Notes under the pieces: generated by a model
The model's database searches: none
Told to the model about the DNA's origin: nothing
What the model saw: the letters and a program-made list of their open reading frames with translations, nothing else
Translations under genes and position numbers: made by a program
In this document: positions 45,110 through 52,788 of the stretch, piece after piece
Numbering within the stretch: position 1 is the stretch's first letter
Layout: every line of letters starts with the position of its first letter
Origin: Microvirga splendida
GTDB lineage: Bacteria; Pseudomonadota; Alphaproteobacteria; Rhizobiales; Beijerinckiaceae
Direction of reading: 5' to 3'
Length of the DNA stretch: 64,000 bases
Assembly: GCF_016427565.1 (NCBI RefSeq)
Contig: NZ_JAELXT010000006.1
Span: 62,001-126,000, forward strand

Positions 45110-45412
45110 TCAGGGGATCGGCGCGGGACCTTGCTCGGGCATGATCGCGCGGGCCACGCGCACACGGGCCTTATCAGCATCGTATCCGTCAAACCGAAGA
45201 GAGCGTCGGGCGCGCTTCGCCACCGTGGCGAGGAAACCCGCCACGGCTTCCGCATCCGGTCCCTGGTGAGCTGCCAGCACTTCGCTCATGGCTCGACGGA
45301 TCGCGCGATGGACGACGTTGCTCGATGGATCGTGAGCCTCGCGCAGCCGAGCGCGGTAGCGTCGCGTGCGCTCACGTCCGGCGATCCGCACTCTCCTGAT
45401 ATCGCGACCCAT
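45110..45412 (-). CDS. Small basic hypothetical protein, paralogue of 45501-45881
   Basis: ATG 45412 has GGGAGA seven bases upstream; 100 residues. The first 35 residues are very basic (GRDIRRVRIAGRERTRRYRA), then AIRRAMSEVLAAHQGPDAEA and VAGFLATVAKRARRSLRF. The next gene upstream on the same strand has the same plan: basic start, then AIRGALADAAIAILAVHGPG and ADEVMRILG. The basic arm suggests nucleic-acid binding. Lying next to the replication gene, the pair may act in copy control or partition, which is inference. Confidence 0.5.
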   Translation of the reverse strand: MGRDIRRVRIAGRERTRRYRARLREAHDPSSNVVHRAIRRAMSEVLAAHQGPDAEAVAGFLATVAKRARRSLRFDGYDADKARVRVARAIMPEQGPAPIP

Positions 45413-45434
45413 GACCGTCTCCCGAAACCGAAAC

Positions 45435-45452
45435 GGCCGCCGGTTGGCGGCC
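45435..45452 (-). terminator. Perfect 7-bp hairpin between two minus-strand genes
   Basis: GGCCGCC-GGTT-GGCGGCC forms a perfect stem; on the minus strand it is followed by GTTTCGGTTT. It sits between the stop of 45501-45881 and the start of 45110-45412 and may act as a terminator or attenuator. Confidence 0.4.
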
Positions 45453-45500
45453 GCCTTGTCCTTGAGTGTGTTCAGGGCCGATGCATGAGACACTGCGCCG

Positions 45501-45881
45501 TCAGGGAGCCTTCTTGCCGAACATCTTCGGCCTGAGCTTGCCGGACCGTGCCATCACTCGGACCATCCCAGGTACTCCGGGGCGGCCGGAGAAGGCCTGA
45601 CCGAGGATGCGCATCACTTCGTCCGCCCCGGGGCCATGAACGGCCAGGATCGCGATGGCAGCGTCGGCGAGGGCACCGCGGATCGCGGCGGTCGTGGGCT
45701 CGGGCGTACCTGCCTGCGCAGCCTGACGCTGTCGCGTCAAAGACCGCCGCTTTGCTTCGCGGTTATAAGCCCGCCGTTCCTCGGGGGACATGTCAGCGAT
45801 CCCCTTGCCCTCCGTCGCCACGAGTGCGCGGTACAGGTTCATGAGATTCGTCGCGTCAATGTCCTTGCGTTCTGTCTTCAC
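45501..45881 (-). CDS. Small basic hypothetical protein next to the replication region
   Basis: I choose GTG 45881, which has a strong GGGAGG eight bases upstream; the longer open frame above it crosses the palindrome at 45952 and lacks coding features. The 126-residue product has ERRAYNREAKRRSLTRQRQA (basic helix), AIRGALADAAIAILAVHGPG and a basic tail GKLRPKMFGKKAP. It is a paralogue of the next gene downstream. A DNA-binding role is plausible. Confidence 0.5.
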   Translation of the reverse strand: MKTERKDIDATNLMNLYRALVATEGKGIADMSPEERRAYNREAKRRSLTRQRQAAQAGTPEPTTAAIRGALADAAIAILAVHGPGADEVMRILGQAFSGRPGVPGMVRVMARSGKLRPKMFGKKAP

Positions 45882-45951
45882 TGGTCCAGCCTCCCATTGC
45901 TCCCTACCACGCCCTGATGGTGTGCCGTCGGCGTCCCATAGGCAATATGAC

Positions 45952-45965
45952 TTTGAACGTTCAAA
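45952..45965. promoter_or_regulatory. Palindrome TTTGAACGTTCAAA, putative operator
   Basis: A perfect 14-base palindrome about 70 bases upstream of the GTG at 45881. Its half-site TTTGAAC recurs at 48492-48505. Confidence 0.5.
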
Positions 45966-46384
45966 ACGGAGAGTATTTAGCCCCATTGCAGGCCTGCGGC
46001 GCCCTCTCGGCGGCTTCCCCTCGTGCGGATGCTTGAGAGCAAACGGCTCCTGGCATCGGTCGGTCTCTTGTTCCCGCGCCTGCTGACTGGAAGGGACCGC
46101 TTCCTTCCAGCCTTCGGTCTCTGCGGGGACAGGGATCAATCGCTCCCTTGTGACGCGGCAGGACTGGCGCTACGCTCGTAACGGCCTCACCCTAAGCCCA
46201 TGCGCGGAGCGCCCTGCCACGGAAAATTCAAGCGAGGCGGCGATTCCTTCCTGTCAGGATGCAATGGGTGACATGCACCGATCTGCTCCCTCGAATGATA
46301 GGCAGCGGTTTCTAGTAATAGAATATCCCGCTAGGGGTATACCAATTAAATAAGACTTATCAGATAATTACCATCGTTTTGATG

Positions 46385-46675
46385 GTGAGAGAACCTCACG
46401 TCTCCGTCCCGTTCTGGGCCGTGTCACATGATCTCGGGGCGCCAGGCAGCGTCTGGCTGTAAGCACGGAAACCCTTCTATCTACAGCGCATTCCCCTTGG
46501 GATCCGTTGACACGCCCAAAGGAGGGTTGGAGCGCATGGGATTATTAAGGTGAGAAACCCTCACGGGCGCACCGGCAGGACGGCCTGGAATTAAGTGAGA
46601 AAGCCTCAAGCATACTTGCATCATTCCCGCCGATGAACTCAGGATGATTATGTGAGTGGGCGGCAAGCCGCTCAC
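46385..46675. promoter_or_regulatory. Rep-type inverted repeats GTGAG-N5-CTCAC upstream of the initiator gene, probable origin/operator
   Basis: Fifteen-base repeats lie at 46385-46399 (GTGAGAGAACCTCAC), 46550-46564 (GTGAGAAACCCTCAC) and 46595-46609 (GTGAGAAAGCCTCAA). At 46652-46675 the same arms are separated by 14 bases. The last two lie close to the initiator start. AT-rich sequence occurs at 46320-46380. Rep_3 proteins bind iterons for initiation and inverted repeats for self-repression, so this is the likely origin and control region. Confidence 0.6.
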
Positions 46676-46693
46676 TTTAATCGGGGGCGGGGA

Positions 46694-48331
46694 ATGCCAG
46701 TTCAAAATCAGGGCGTTTTTTTGAGGGTGACGAAGCGGCAGGGACCACGCCTCCCGCCGCCTGCCATTCAGGCAGCCGATCTTCTGGAGGCGTTCACGTC
46801 TCCGGCCGCCATGGATCGCCAGGAGCCACAGGCCCCCAAGCCGAGGGCGATGATCGAGACGATGCGGATCGTCGGCGAAGACAGGCTCACCGCCAGCGAT
46901 GGAGCCGTGTACGAAATGCTCCTTGCGTGGGCGAGGGAGCAAGGGCTGCACCTTGAGACGCATGAGATCCCGTTCGCGGTCATCAGGTCCTATCTGGAAG
47001 TGCCGTCGATCAAAGCGGACAAGCGGAAGAAAGGGGAAACCCGAACGGTCAGGACCGACGATCTCGTTGCCGGGCTCCACCGGCTGTCGTCGACGCTGGT
47101 GCGGTACGACGTCAGGGACGAGGAGTTTCGCCGGAGGGGAACGGTGCCGCTAGTTCTCGCGGAAGTCCGGGAATCTCTCAGGGACGGCACCGCAACCGTC
47201 TCGTACACAATCCCGCCGCACATCCGCCGCCTGATGCTCGAGGCACGGTCATACGGACGACTGGAGCTGAGAGCCTTCCCTCGCTTTCGCTGCCGCTACA
47301 CGGCGCGTCTGTACCAGCGGCTGGCTCTTCGCGCGGGGTATGACAGGGAACTCATCAAACCGTGGGAGATCGAGCCGCAGAAGCTCGCCGAGGAGATCGG
47401 CTACAGGTGGTCCGGCGCTTTCCGCTTCGTCGACTTCCGCAGGTACTGCCTCGATCCGATGCGGTGGGACATGGAAGAGCACGTGCAGCGGTTCTCGGTG
47501 AGGGTTGAAGAGGTTCCGGTCCAAGGATCGGGTCGCGGACGTCCGCGCATCGGGCTTCTGCGTTTTTACATCACGCCGGAGGAACGCAAGCTCGCGACCC
47601 TTGTGGCGGGGTCAATGTCAGCCGTGGAGGTGGCGGAGGTCAACAAGGCTGATCCGAGACTGGCGCCTGCGCAGCTCCCTTCGGCCGGCGCCGTCGCTCG
47701 GACGGTTCTCCACCTCGAGAACAGGCACTTCTCCGCCTTCCTGTCCAATGCATGGCGAGCTGCCGTCGTCGAGGCGCTCGACGGCGTCCTCCGGGGCGAT
47801 GCGAAGGCTCCGGTCGAGGGTGACCTACACGGTGCGGAACTGCTACGGGTCCTCGCGAACGTCGGTGCCGACGAGTGCTTCTTCGCTTGGGCGCAGCGCA
47901 CCGACCGTACCGGCCGCTTCCTCCGCAGTATCGACGCTCCGGCACCCGAGTCTGCGACTGCTCCCACGCCTCCGGTATCCCGTGAGGAGCGCCGTCGGGA
48001 ACGCGCGCGCAATGATGCCGCGCAAATTCTCGCCGAGCTGAAGAAGGATTTCACCGAAACCTTCTTCCAGATCTGGCGCGCCGCTTGGTGCGATGCCGAG
48101 CAAGCCATCTGGACCTGGCCGTCGGAGCGCTTGCCCGACGAGGGAAGCGGTCTGCGGCACGCCCTGCGGGCGATCCCGCAGATGTCGATCGAGAGGAGTC
48201 GGCAGACCCTGTACAATCTCGCCAACGCCGTCCTTGCCGACGACGTCGAGAAGGTGGGCGAGATCGCAGTTGCTGTAGCGGCCGCGACCTACGCCGCCGA
48301 GAGAGCAGAGAGCCAAACAACCGCTCGGTGA
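46694..48331 (+). CDS. Rep_3-type plasmid replication initiator protein
   Basis: I take ATG 46694; an upstream GTG lies within an inverted repeat. About 545 residues. The N-terminal winged-helix pair is Rep_3-like: ASDGAVYEMLLAWAREQG, LVAGLHRLSSTLVRYDV, YTIPPHIRRLMLEARSYGRL, RYTARLYQRLALRAGYD, KLAEEIGYRWSGAFRFVDFR and YCLDPMRWDMEEHVQRFSV. The C-terminal 250 residues are longer than usual for this family and are helical. It should bind the GTGAG repeats upstream and open the origin. Its presence shows that this element can, or once could, replicate as a plasmid, although it is next to a tRNA-integrating recombinase here. Confidence 0.75.
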   Translation: MPVQNQGVFLRVTKRQGPRLPPPAIQAADLLEAFTSPAAMDRQEPQAPKPRAMIETMRIVGEDRLTASDGAVYEMLLAWAREQGLHLETHEIPFAVIRSYLEVPSIKADKRKKGETRTVRTDDLVAGLHRLSSTLVRYDVRDEEFRRRGTVPLVLAEVRESLRDGTATVSYTIPPHIRRLMLEARSYGRLELRAFPRFRCRYTARLYQRLALRAGYDRELIKPWEIEPQKLAEEIGYRWSGAFRFVDFRRYCLDPMRWDMEEHVQRFSVRVEEVPVQGSGRGRPRIGLLRFYITPEERKLATLVAGSMSAVEVAEVNKADPRLAPAQLPSAGAVARTVLHLENRHFSAFLSNAWRAAVVEALDGVLRGDAKAPVEGDLHGAELLRVLANVGADECFFAWAQRTDRTGRFLRSIDAPAPESATAPTPPVSREERRRERARNDAAQILAELKKDFTETFFQIWRAAWCDAEQAIWTWPSERLPDEGSGLRHALRAIPQMSIERSRQTLYNLANAVLADDVEKVGEIAVAVAAATYAAERAESQTTAR

Positions 48332-48491
48332 TAATATCTGTGCCCGTCCACGGTTTATAACGGCTCAGTTATGCGGTGGCAGTACTTGTGGGATCCTTTC
48401 CGAGGGCCCGTTGACAAGCGGTCGGCGGGCTCTTTATCTCTGGGTGCCCCAGGAGATCACGACCGCATGAAAGTCCTCTGCATACGCTTCG

Positions 48492-48505
48492 TTTGAACGA
48501 TCAAA
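48492..48505. promoter_or_regulatory. Near-palindrome TTTGAACGATCAAA, putative operator
   Basis: GTTTGA-ACGA-TCAAAC is symmetric in six bases per arm. It lies about 50 bases before ATG 48552, the first gene of a co-directional run to 52672. It shares TTTGAACG with the palindrome at 45952. Confidence 0.45.
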
Positions 48506-48551
48506 CGGCCCGCACCAGTCGGGCAGCGCATGCATTTGAGGACTTTTCCAC

Positions 48552-48875
48552 GTGATCATTCCCCGTCGTCGGCACCGTCGCCGTCCCCTCGATTTCACCG
48601 AGCTTCGCGAATCAAGTCTGATCGCAGACCTCGTCCAATCCCACGCGGATGGTGACGTCGAGGAGCCGGACTGCATCGAGCTGGCGCTTGCTCCCGTTCT
48701 CTCGCACTGGTCCATCGCCGAAGGGCCGCGCCTCGTCGGCGTGGACGAATGGGGCCAGGTTCTCGCGCTCGAGGTCTGGTGCATCTCGCGTGATTACACG
48801 TGGGCGATGACGCCCGATGGCGCCGTGCGCCTCAGCGAGCAGAGCAAGCTTCCTCTGGCACGGGAGGGACGCTGA
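48552..48875 (+). CDS. Small hypothetical protein
   Basis: A 107-residue product starting MIIPRRRHRRRPLDFTELRE with a very basic head, then DCIELALAPVLSHWSIAEGP and VWCISRDYTWAMTPDGAVRL. First gene after the TTTGAACG palindrome. Its TGA shares a base with the ATG of the next gene (TGATG), so it starts an operon. No known domain. Confidence 0.55.
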   Translation: MIIPRRRHRRRPLDFTELRESSLIADLVQSHADGDVEEPDCIELALAPVLSHWSIAEGPRLVGVDEWGQVLALEVWCISRDYTWAMTPDGAVRLSEQSKLPLAREGR

Positions 48876-49222
48876 TGATCAAAGCCTCCAAATCTGGCGT
48901 CCTTGATTTCTACCATCTCGACCAGGAGATCGCCCGTCTGGAAGCGCTCCTAGACGACCTGCACCAACTGCGCCGCGGGAGGCATCCGTCTGCCGAGGAG
49001 CTGGCGGCTGCGCCATCCATCGATCAATGGAGCCTGACCACGCGCTTTGTTCCGTGCCTCGTCGGTCTGATCCAAGGGCACCCATCGATCCCGCAGCTCA
49101 AGCTGTCGGTCACGTCCGACCTCGAGGTGATCAACACGGCTCGCGGCTACGCGAGGACGAGGAGCCGCCTGTATGCCCTCGGCCTGCGCCGCGGCGAGAC
49201 CGCGCCTGAGGATGTCCAGTGA
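48875..49222 (+). CDS. Small hypothetical protein
   Basis: ATG 48875 overlaps the preceding stop and has GGGAGGG seven bases upstream; 115 residues: MIKASKSGVLDFYHLDQEIA, RLEALLDDLHQLRRGRHPSA. The middle (APSIDQWSLTTRFVPCLVGL) echoes the phrase SHWSIAEGPRLVG of the gene before it, so the two may share a small domain. Function unknown. Confidence 0.55.
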   Translation: MIKASKSGVLDFYHLDQEIARLEALLDDLHQLRRGRHPSAEELAAAPSIDQWSLTTRFVPCLVGLIQGHPSIPQLKLSVTSDLEVINTARGYARTRSRLYALGLRRGETAPEDVQ

Positions 49223-49304
49223 CCCTCATACGACGCATCCCCGCTTCCTGACCGCCGGACCCCTCGCGTCTGGCGTTCCCGCCATTCGCGACATGAGGTC
49301 CACA

Positions 49305-50885
49305 ATGAAAGAAGAACTCAAAAGAATTTTCCCCTTACGCCCCTTGGAGTTCCTCGATGCGCACCAGCCGCGCGACATCCTCCTTCAAGCCGTCTACGCG
49401 ACCATCTCGGACGCAGAGGTGACCCTCCTGGATCGTCTCGACAATGCGTTGGAGGCGAAGCACCTGCGCGGCGCCGAGCGGTGGCGCCGCGACCTTTTCT
49501 GCATGCTCGACCATGAGTGGCACGACCATATTTGGCTTGCTTGCGCATGCGCCGGGGTACCGGAGGCGATCGATGCCGTGGCCCTTCGGTACGCAGCCCT
49601 TGCAGCCGAGATCGCGGACTGGCTGCATCGCCATGCCGGCGATGCCAAATCCATCGGGTATCACGAGGAAGTCGAGAAGCTCAACGAGCGCCTGCGGTCC
49701 GCGTCGAATGCCGCCATCGGATGGGGTGCCGTCGCGGCCGGACGTCGGGCATCCGATCTCCACTCGGGTTCCTCGGGGCATGCCGGCAGGATCGCCGCAC
49801 AGGTCGACGCCACCCTGTGGTCGCGGATTTTTCAGAAAGCCTTCGAGCAGGGACTGCGGGTTGGTGAGAACGAAGGCGTCCGCAAGATCAGGCGCATGGC
49901 TCAGGCGAGGGCGGAGATCGATGGCAAGATTGCTGCGTACGAGGGCAAGGAGCCGCCATTCCCGTCGGAGCCTGTCGAGGACCGTGGCATGGGCGCCACG
50001 AAGCCGCCGGACCCGAAGGGTGTCGTCGTGTTGCCGGCGGTGGGTTCGCCGGCTTCTCCCGGCGGACGCGATGCCGCGAAAACCCTCGAGTCCATCCTCG
50101 GCAAGACGCTGCCGCTGGTGCGCCTGAGCGAGTACGAGATCAAGACGGCGCGGGAAATGCTCTGTGAAGAATTCCCGCACGCCCACGGGGTGATCACAGA
50201 GCTGCTCAAGGATATGCGCCCCGGGGAGCCTGCCTGGGTGCGTCCGACCGTCCTCGTCGGCGCCCCCGGTGCTGGGAAGTCGAGCCTCGCTCGCCGCTGC
50301 CTCGTCGCAATGCAGGTACCCGTGTCGATGTATGATGCCGGGACATCCGCCGATCAGGCATTCTCCGGCACTCCCCGGCGGTGGTCAGGGTCGCATCCGT
50401 CTTTCCCGATTACGGCCATTCACACGGAGGAAATCGCGAATGTTGGCATCGTTGTGGACGAACTGGAGAAAGCGGGACGGAGCACGGCCGGATCAATGCA
50501 TGACTCGCTGCTGTCCCTGCTGGAGAGGGCGACGGCGAAACGGTGGCGGGATTCCTACGTCGATGCCGAGGTCGATCTCAGCCACCTCAGTTGGATCTTC
50601 ACGGCCAATGCGTTGAAGGGCATCCCGAGGCCGCTGCGGAATCGCCTGCGTGTCCTTCGCGTGCCGCTGCCTTCGAGGGAGCACATTCCCGCGCTCGCCA
50701 ACGGCTGCCTCCGTGAGATCATGAGGGAGCGCGGCATCTGGGACGAGTGGTCGGAGCCGCCCCTTGACGGCGAGGAGCTGGAGGCAATCGAGCGTGCGTG
50801 CGGGGACGCCTACAGCATCAGGAATCTTCAGAAGCTCGTCGAGGTCGTCCTCGATGCACGGTCGAAATTTTCATCGAGGAACTGA
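49305..50885 (+). CDS. Lon-like AAA+ ATPase without protease domain
   Basis: The start is uncertain: ATG 49305 has GAGG six bases upstream, but 49293 and 49212 are possible. About 526 residues. The N-terminal 300 residues are helical and unknown. Then PTVLVGAPGAGKSSLARR (Walker A), VGIVVDELEKAGR (Walker B), LSWIFTANALKGIPRPLRNR (sensor 1 and Arg finger) and ISIRNLQKLVE-like sensor 2 region match the AAA module of Lon. The Lon N-domain and the Ser-Lys protease domain are absent. It could be an unfoldase, a replication helper or a toxin regulator. Confidence 0.75.
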   Translation: MKEELKRIFPLRPLEFLDAHQPRDILLQAVYATISDAEVTLLDRLDNALEAKHLRGAERWRRDLFCMLDHEWHDHIWLACACAGVPEAIDAVALRYAALAAEIADWLHRHAGDAKSIGYHEEVEKLNERLRSASNAAIGWGAVAAGRRASDLHSGSSGHAGRIAAQVDATLWSRIFQKAFEQGLRVGENEGVRKIRRMAQARAEIDGKIAAYEGKEPPFPSEPVEDRGMGATKPPDPKGVVVLPAVGSPASPGGRDAAKTLESILGKTLPLVRLSEYEIKTAREMLCEEFPHAHGVITELLKDMRPGEPAWVRPTVLVGAPGAGKSSLARRCLVAMQVPVSMYDAGTSADQAFSGTPRRWSGSHPSFPITAIHTEEIANVGIVVDELEKAGRSTAGSMHDSLLSLLERATAKRWRDSYVDAEVDLSHLSWIFTANALKGIPRPLRNRLRVLRVPLPSREHIPALANGCLREIMRERGIWDEWSEPPLDGEELEAIERACGDAYSIRNLQKLVEVVLDARSKFSSRN

Positions 50886-50895
50886 GGAGGGAATC

Positions 50896-51273
50896 ATGTT
50901 GAACGCAGAGCAAGTCAAGGACGATTCCTGGCGCGAGGAGTTGAACCACAAGTACGGTTGGATGGCCGGCCGGCACGGCCTCAGCTTCGAGCATGGAGGC
51001 GGCTGGCGTTTCCTTATCGGGGACCTGCTCCAGCGCATCGGCGCGACTTTGTCAGACGAGGAAAAGCTGGACTTCCAAGTGACTCAGATCAAAGAGAAAT
51101 TTGGCACGTTGCGGTGCTACGTATTCAACGGAAACGACCGCATCCACGCGCTTGTCGATGCTGCCGAGAGCGCCTCTGAAATCACGTGCGATGTCTGCGC
51201 CGGCCGGGGACGGCTGCGCAATTCGGGCTGGATTTCCGTGCGTTGCGACGAGCACGTGGACTACAGGGGGTAA
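50896..51273 (+). CDS. Small hypothetical protein with zinc knuckle
   Basis: ATG 50896 has a strong GAGGAGGG site; 125 residues. NHKYGWMAGRHGLSFEHGGG, GWRFLIGDLLQRI, FQVTQIKEKFGTLRCYVF and ITCDVCAGRGRLRNSGWISV then RCDEH suggest a small alpha/beta domain followed by a Cys/His metal site. This pattern (Q-I-K-E-K-F-G-x-L-R-x-Y) is common in phage and plasmid hypothetical proteins. Part of the co-directional run. Confidence 0.6.
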   Translation: MLNAEQVKDDSWREELNHKYGWMAGRHGLSFEHGGGWRFLIGDLLQRIGATLSDEEKLDFQVTQIKEKFGTLRCYVFNGNDRIHALVDAAESASEITCDVCAGRGRLRNSGWISVRCDEHVDYRG

Positions 51274-51279
51274 CCGATC

Positions 51280-52077
51280 ATGCGTCTCTGGATTTTCTCC
51301 GACCTTCACCTCGAGGCCAATGCCGACGTTGACCTCGCATTCCCCGACGCGGACGTCGCGGTCGTAGCCGGCGACGTCCATCGCCCCATGTGGCAGTCCG
51401 TCCAATGGCTGTCCGATCACATCGCACCTCATATGCCCGTGGTCTTCGTGCCGGGGAATCACGAGTTCTACGGCGGTTCGATTGAGGGCTGCTCGAAGCG
51501 CGGCGCCGCAGCGGCCGCAGCCGTCGATGGAGTGTGCCTTCTGCAAGATGCGAGTGCCTTCTTCGGGGACATCCTCTTCGTCGGGGCTACCATGTGGACG
51601 GATTACGCCCTCAATGCCGCGCCGGAGGCCGGACGGCAGCGTGATCTCGACATCGCGCACGCCCTAAACGCATGCGGGGCGATGCTCGCGGACCACACCG
51701 CAATCGCTGTCGACGACACTATGCTTGAGGGATGGCAGCCTGAACATGCCCGCGCCGCGAATCGGCACTCCCGCGCGTTCATCTACTCTACCTTACGCAA
51801 GGGGTATGGCGGGCCGACGGTTGTCGTCACGCACCATGCCCCTCATCCAGCAAGCATCGACCGCCAGTTCGAAGGTAGTCCTTTGAACCCTGCATTTGCC
51901 TCGGACCTAGGCGACCTCATCTGGGAGACCCAGCCGACGATGTGGATTCACGGGCACATGCACAACTCGTCGGCTTATGGGATCGGCGAGACGCAGGTGA
52001 TCTGCAATCCTCGCGGGTACCGCAATGAGAACCCCGCGTTCGACCCCGGGATGGTCGTCACGGTGCCGCGGAGGTGA
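51280..52077 (+). CDS. Calcineurin-like metallophosphoesterase
   Basis: The 265-residue product shows the family's metal motifs in order: FSDLHLE (residues 5-11), VVAGDVHRP (about 30), VFVPGNHEFYGG (about 57-67), VVVTHHAPHP (about 185) and WIHGHMHN (about 225). Full length for this family, no signal peptide. Likely a soluble phosphodiesterase acting on a nucleotide or nucleic acid; the substrate cannot be told. Similar enzymes often occur on plasmids and prophages. Seven bases after the previous gene. Confidence 0.85.
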   Translation: MRLWIFSDLHLEANADVDLAFPDADVAVVAGDVHRPMWQSVQWLSDHIAPHMPVVFVPGNHEFYGGSIEGCSKRGAAAAAAVDGVCLLQDASAFFGDILFVGATMWTDYALNAAPEAGRQRDLDIAHALNACGAMLADHTAIAVDDTMLEGWQPEHARAANRHSRAFIYSTLRKGYGGPTVVVTHHAPHPASIDRQFEGSPLNPAFASDLGDLIWETQPTMWIHGHMHNSSAYGIGETQVICNPRGYRNENPAFDPGMVVTVPRR

Positions 52078-52079
52078 TG

Positions 52080-52367
52080 ATGTTGGCCGAATCCGAGGTG
52101 CGTAGTCTCGCAGACTACGTGAGCGACGCATACGGCACCGCCGAATTCGAGATCGTCGGGGCTTGCACCGTGCTGTGGTCCGGATGGGAGGGAGACATCC
52201 GCGCGGTTCTCGTCGACCTCGCTGACGGGCGAAGGGTGTGGGGGATGGTTGAGGGCGTCCACATCCCCGCCGACCGGATCGTGCCGACTCTGCGCCAGCG
52301 GATCACGGCATACAGGCAGGCTGTCGCCGAGACTGAGGCCCTGCTGATGATCGCGGGAGAGAGATAA
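52080..52367 (+). CDS. Small hypothetical protein
   Basis: ATG 52080 lies 5 bases after GGAGG and just after the phosphoesterase stop; the ATG at 52077 is a second choice. 95 residues: VRSLADYVSDAYGTAEFEIV, GACTVLWSGWEGDIRAVLVD and LRQRITAYRQAVAETEALLM. Small mixed fold with C-terminal helix; not recognised. Confidence 0.5.
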   Translation: MLAESEVRSLADYVSDAYGTAEFEIVGACTVLWSGWEGDIRAVLVDLADGRRVWGMVEGVHIPADRIVPTLRQRITAYRQAVAETEALLMIAGER

Positions 52368-52672
52368 TGCTCGGGCAAAGCCTCCTGATCTCCATGCTCG
52401 ACGCCGTGCATGGATGGCATGGCCGCGACCCAGGCGTGCGCGACGCCCTTCTGCGAGTGCTGCGGGAACGGACGACACAGGTAGGCTTTGAACTCGCCGC
52501 TGTCCTCGACAACGGGAGTAAGGAGGCGGCTCGGGTTGGAGCAGGTCTTGGTACTATCCTACGAGCCGTCGAAGGTGGAGGCGGAGCTGAGGACCTGCTG
52601 ACGCGGGCCTGCGAGAGCGATCGCGAGCGTTGGCAGGCACTGCTCGAGCAGGTGGAAGCGGATCAAGGATGA
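52367..52672 (+). CDS. Small helical hypothetical protein
   Basis: TAATG junction with the previous gene. 101 residues, almost all helical: LGQSLLISMLDAVHGWHGRD, PGVRDALLRVLRERTTQVGF, ESDRERWQALLEQVEADQG. Last gene of the run; convergent with the integrase gene. Function unknown. Confidence 0.5.
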   Translation: MLGQSLLISMLDAVHGWHGRDPGVRDALLRVLRERTTQVGFELAAVLDNGSKEAARVGAGLGTILRAVEGGGGAEDLLTRACESDRERWQALLEQVEADQG

Positions 52673-52788
52673 CGCTGTACTCACCGCAGACCGCCACCGA
52701 ATCTCAACCGGAGGCGAGTGCGGAGGGACCGTAGCGAATTTCGACTTGGGCTCGCTTAGGGAGCGAGAGATCTTGACGGGTGAGCCGC

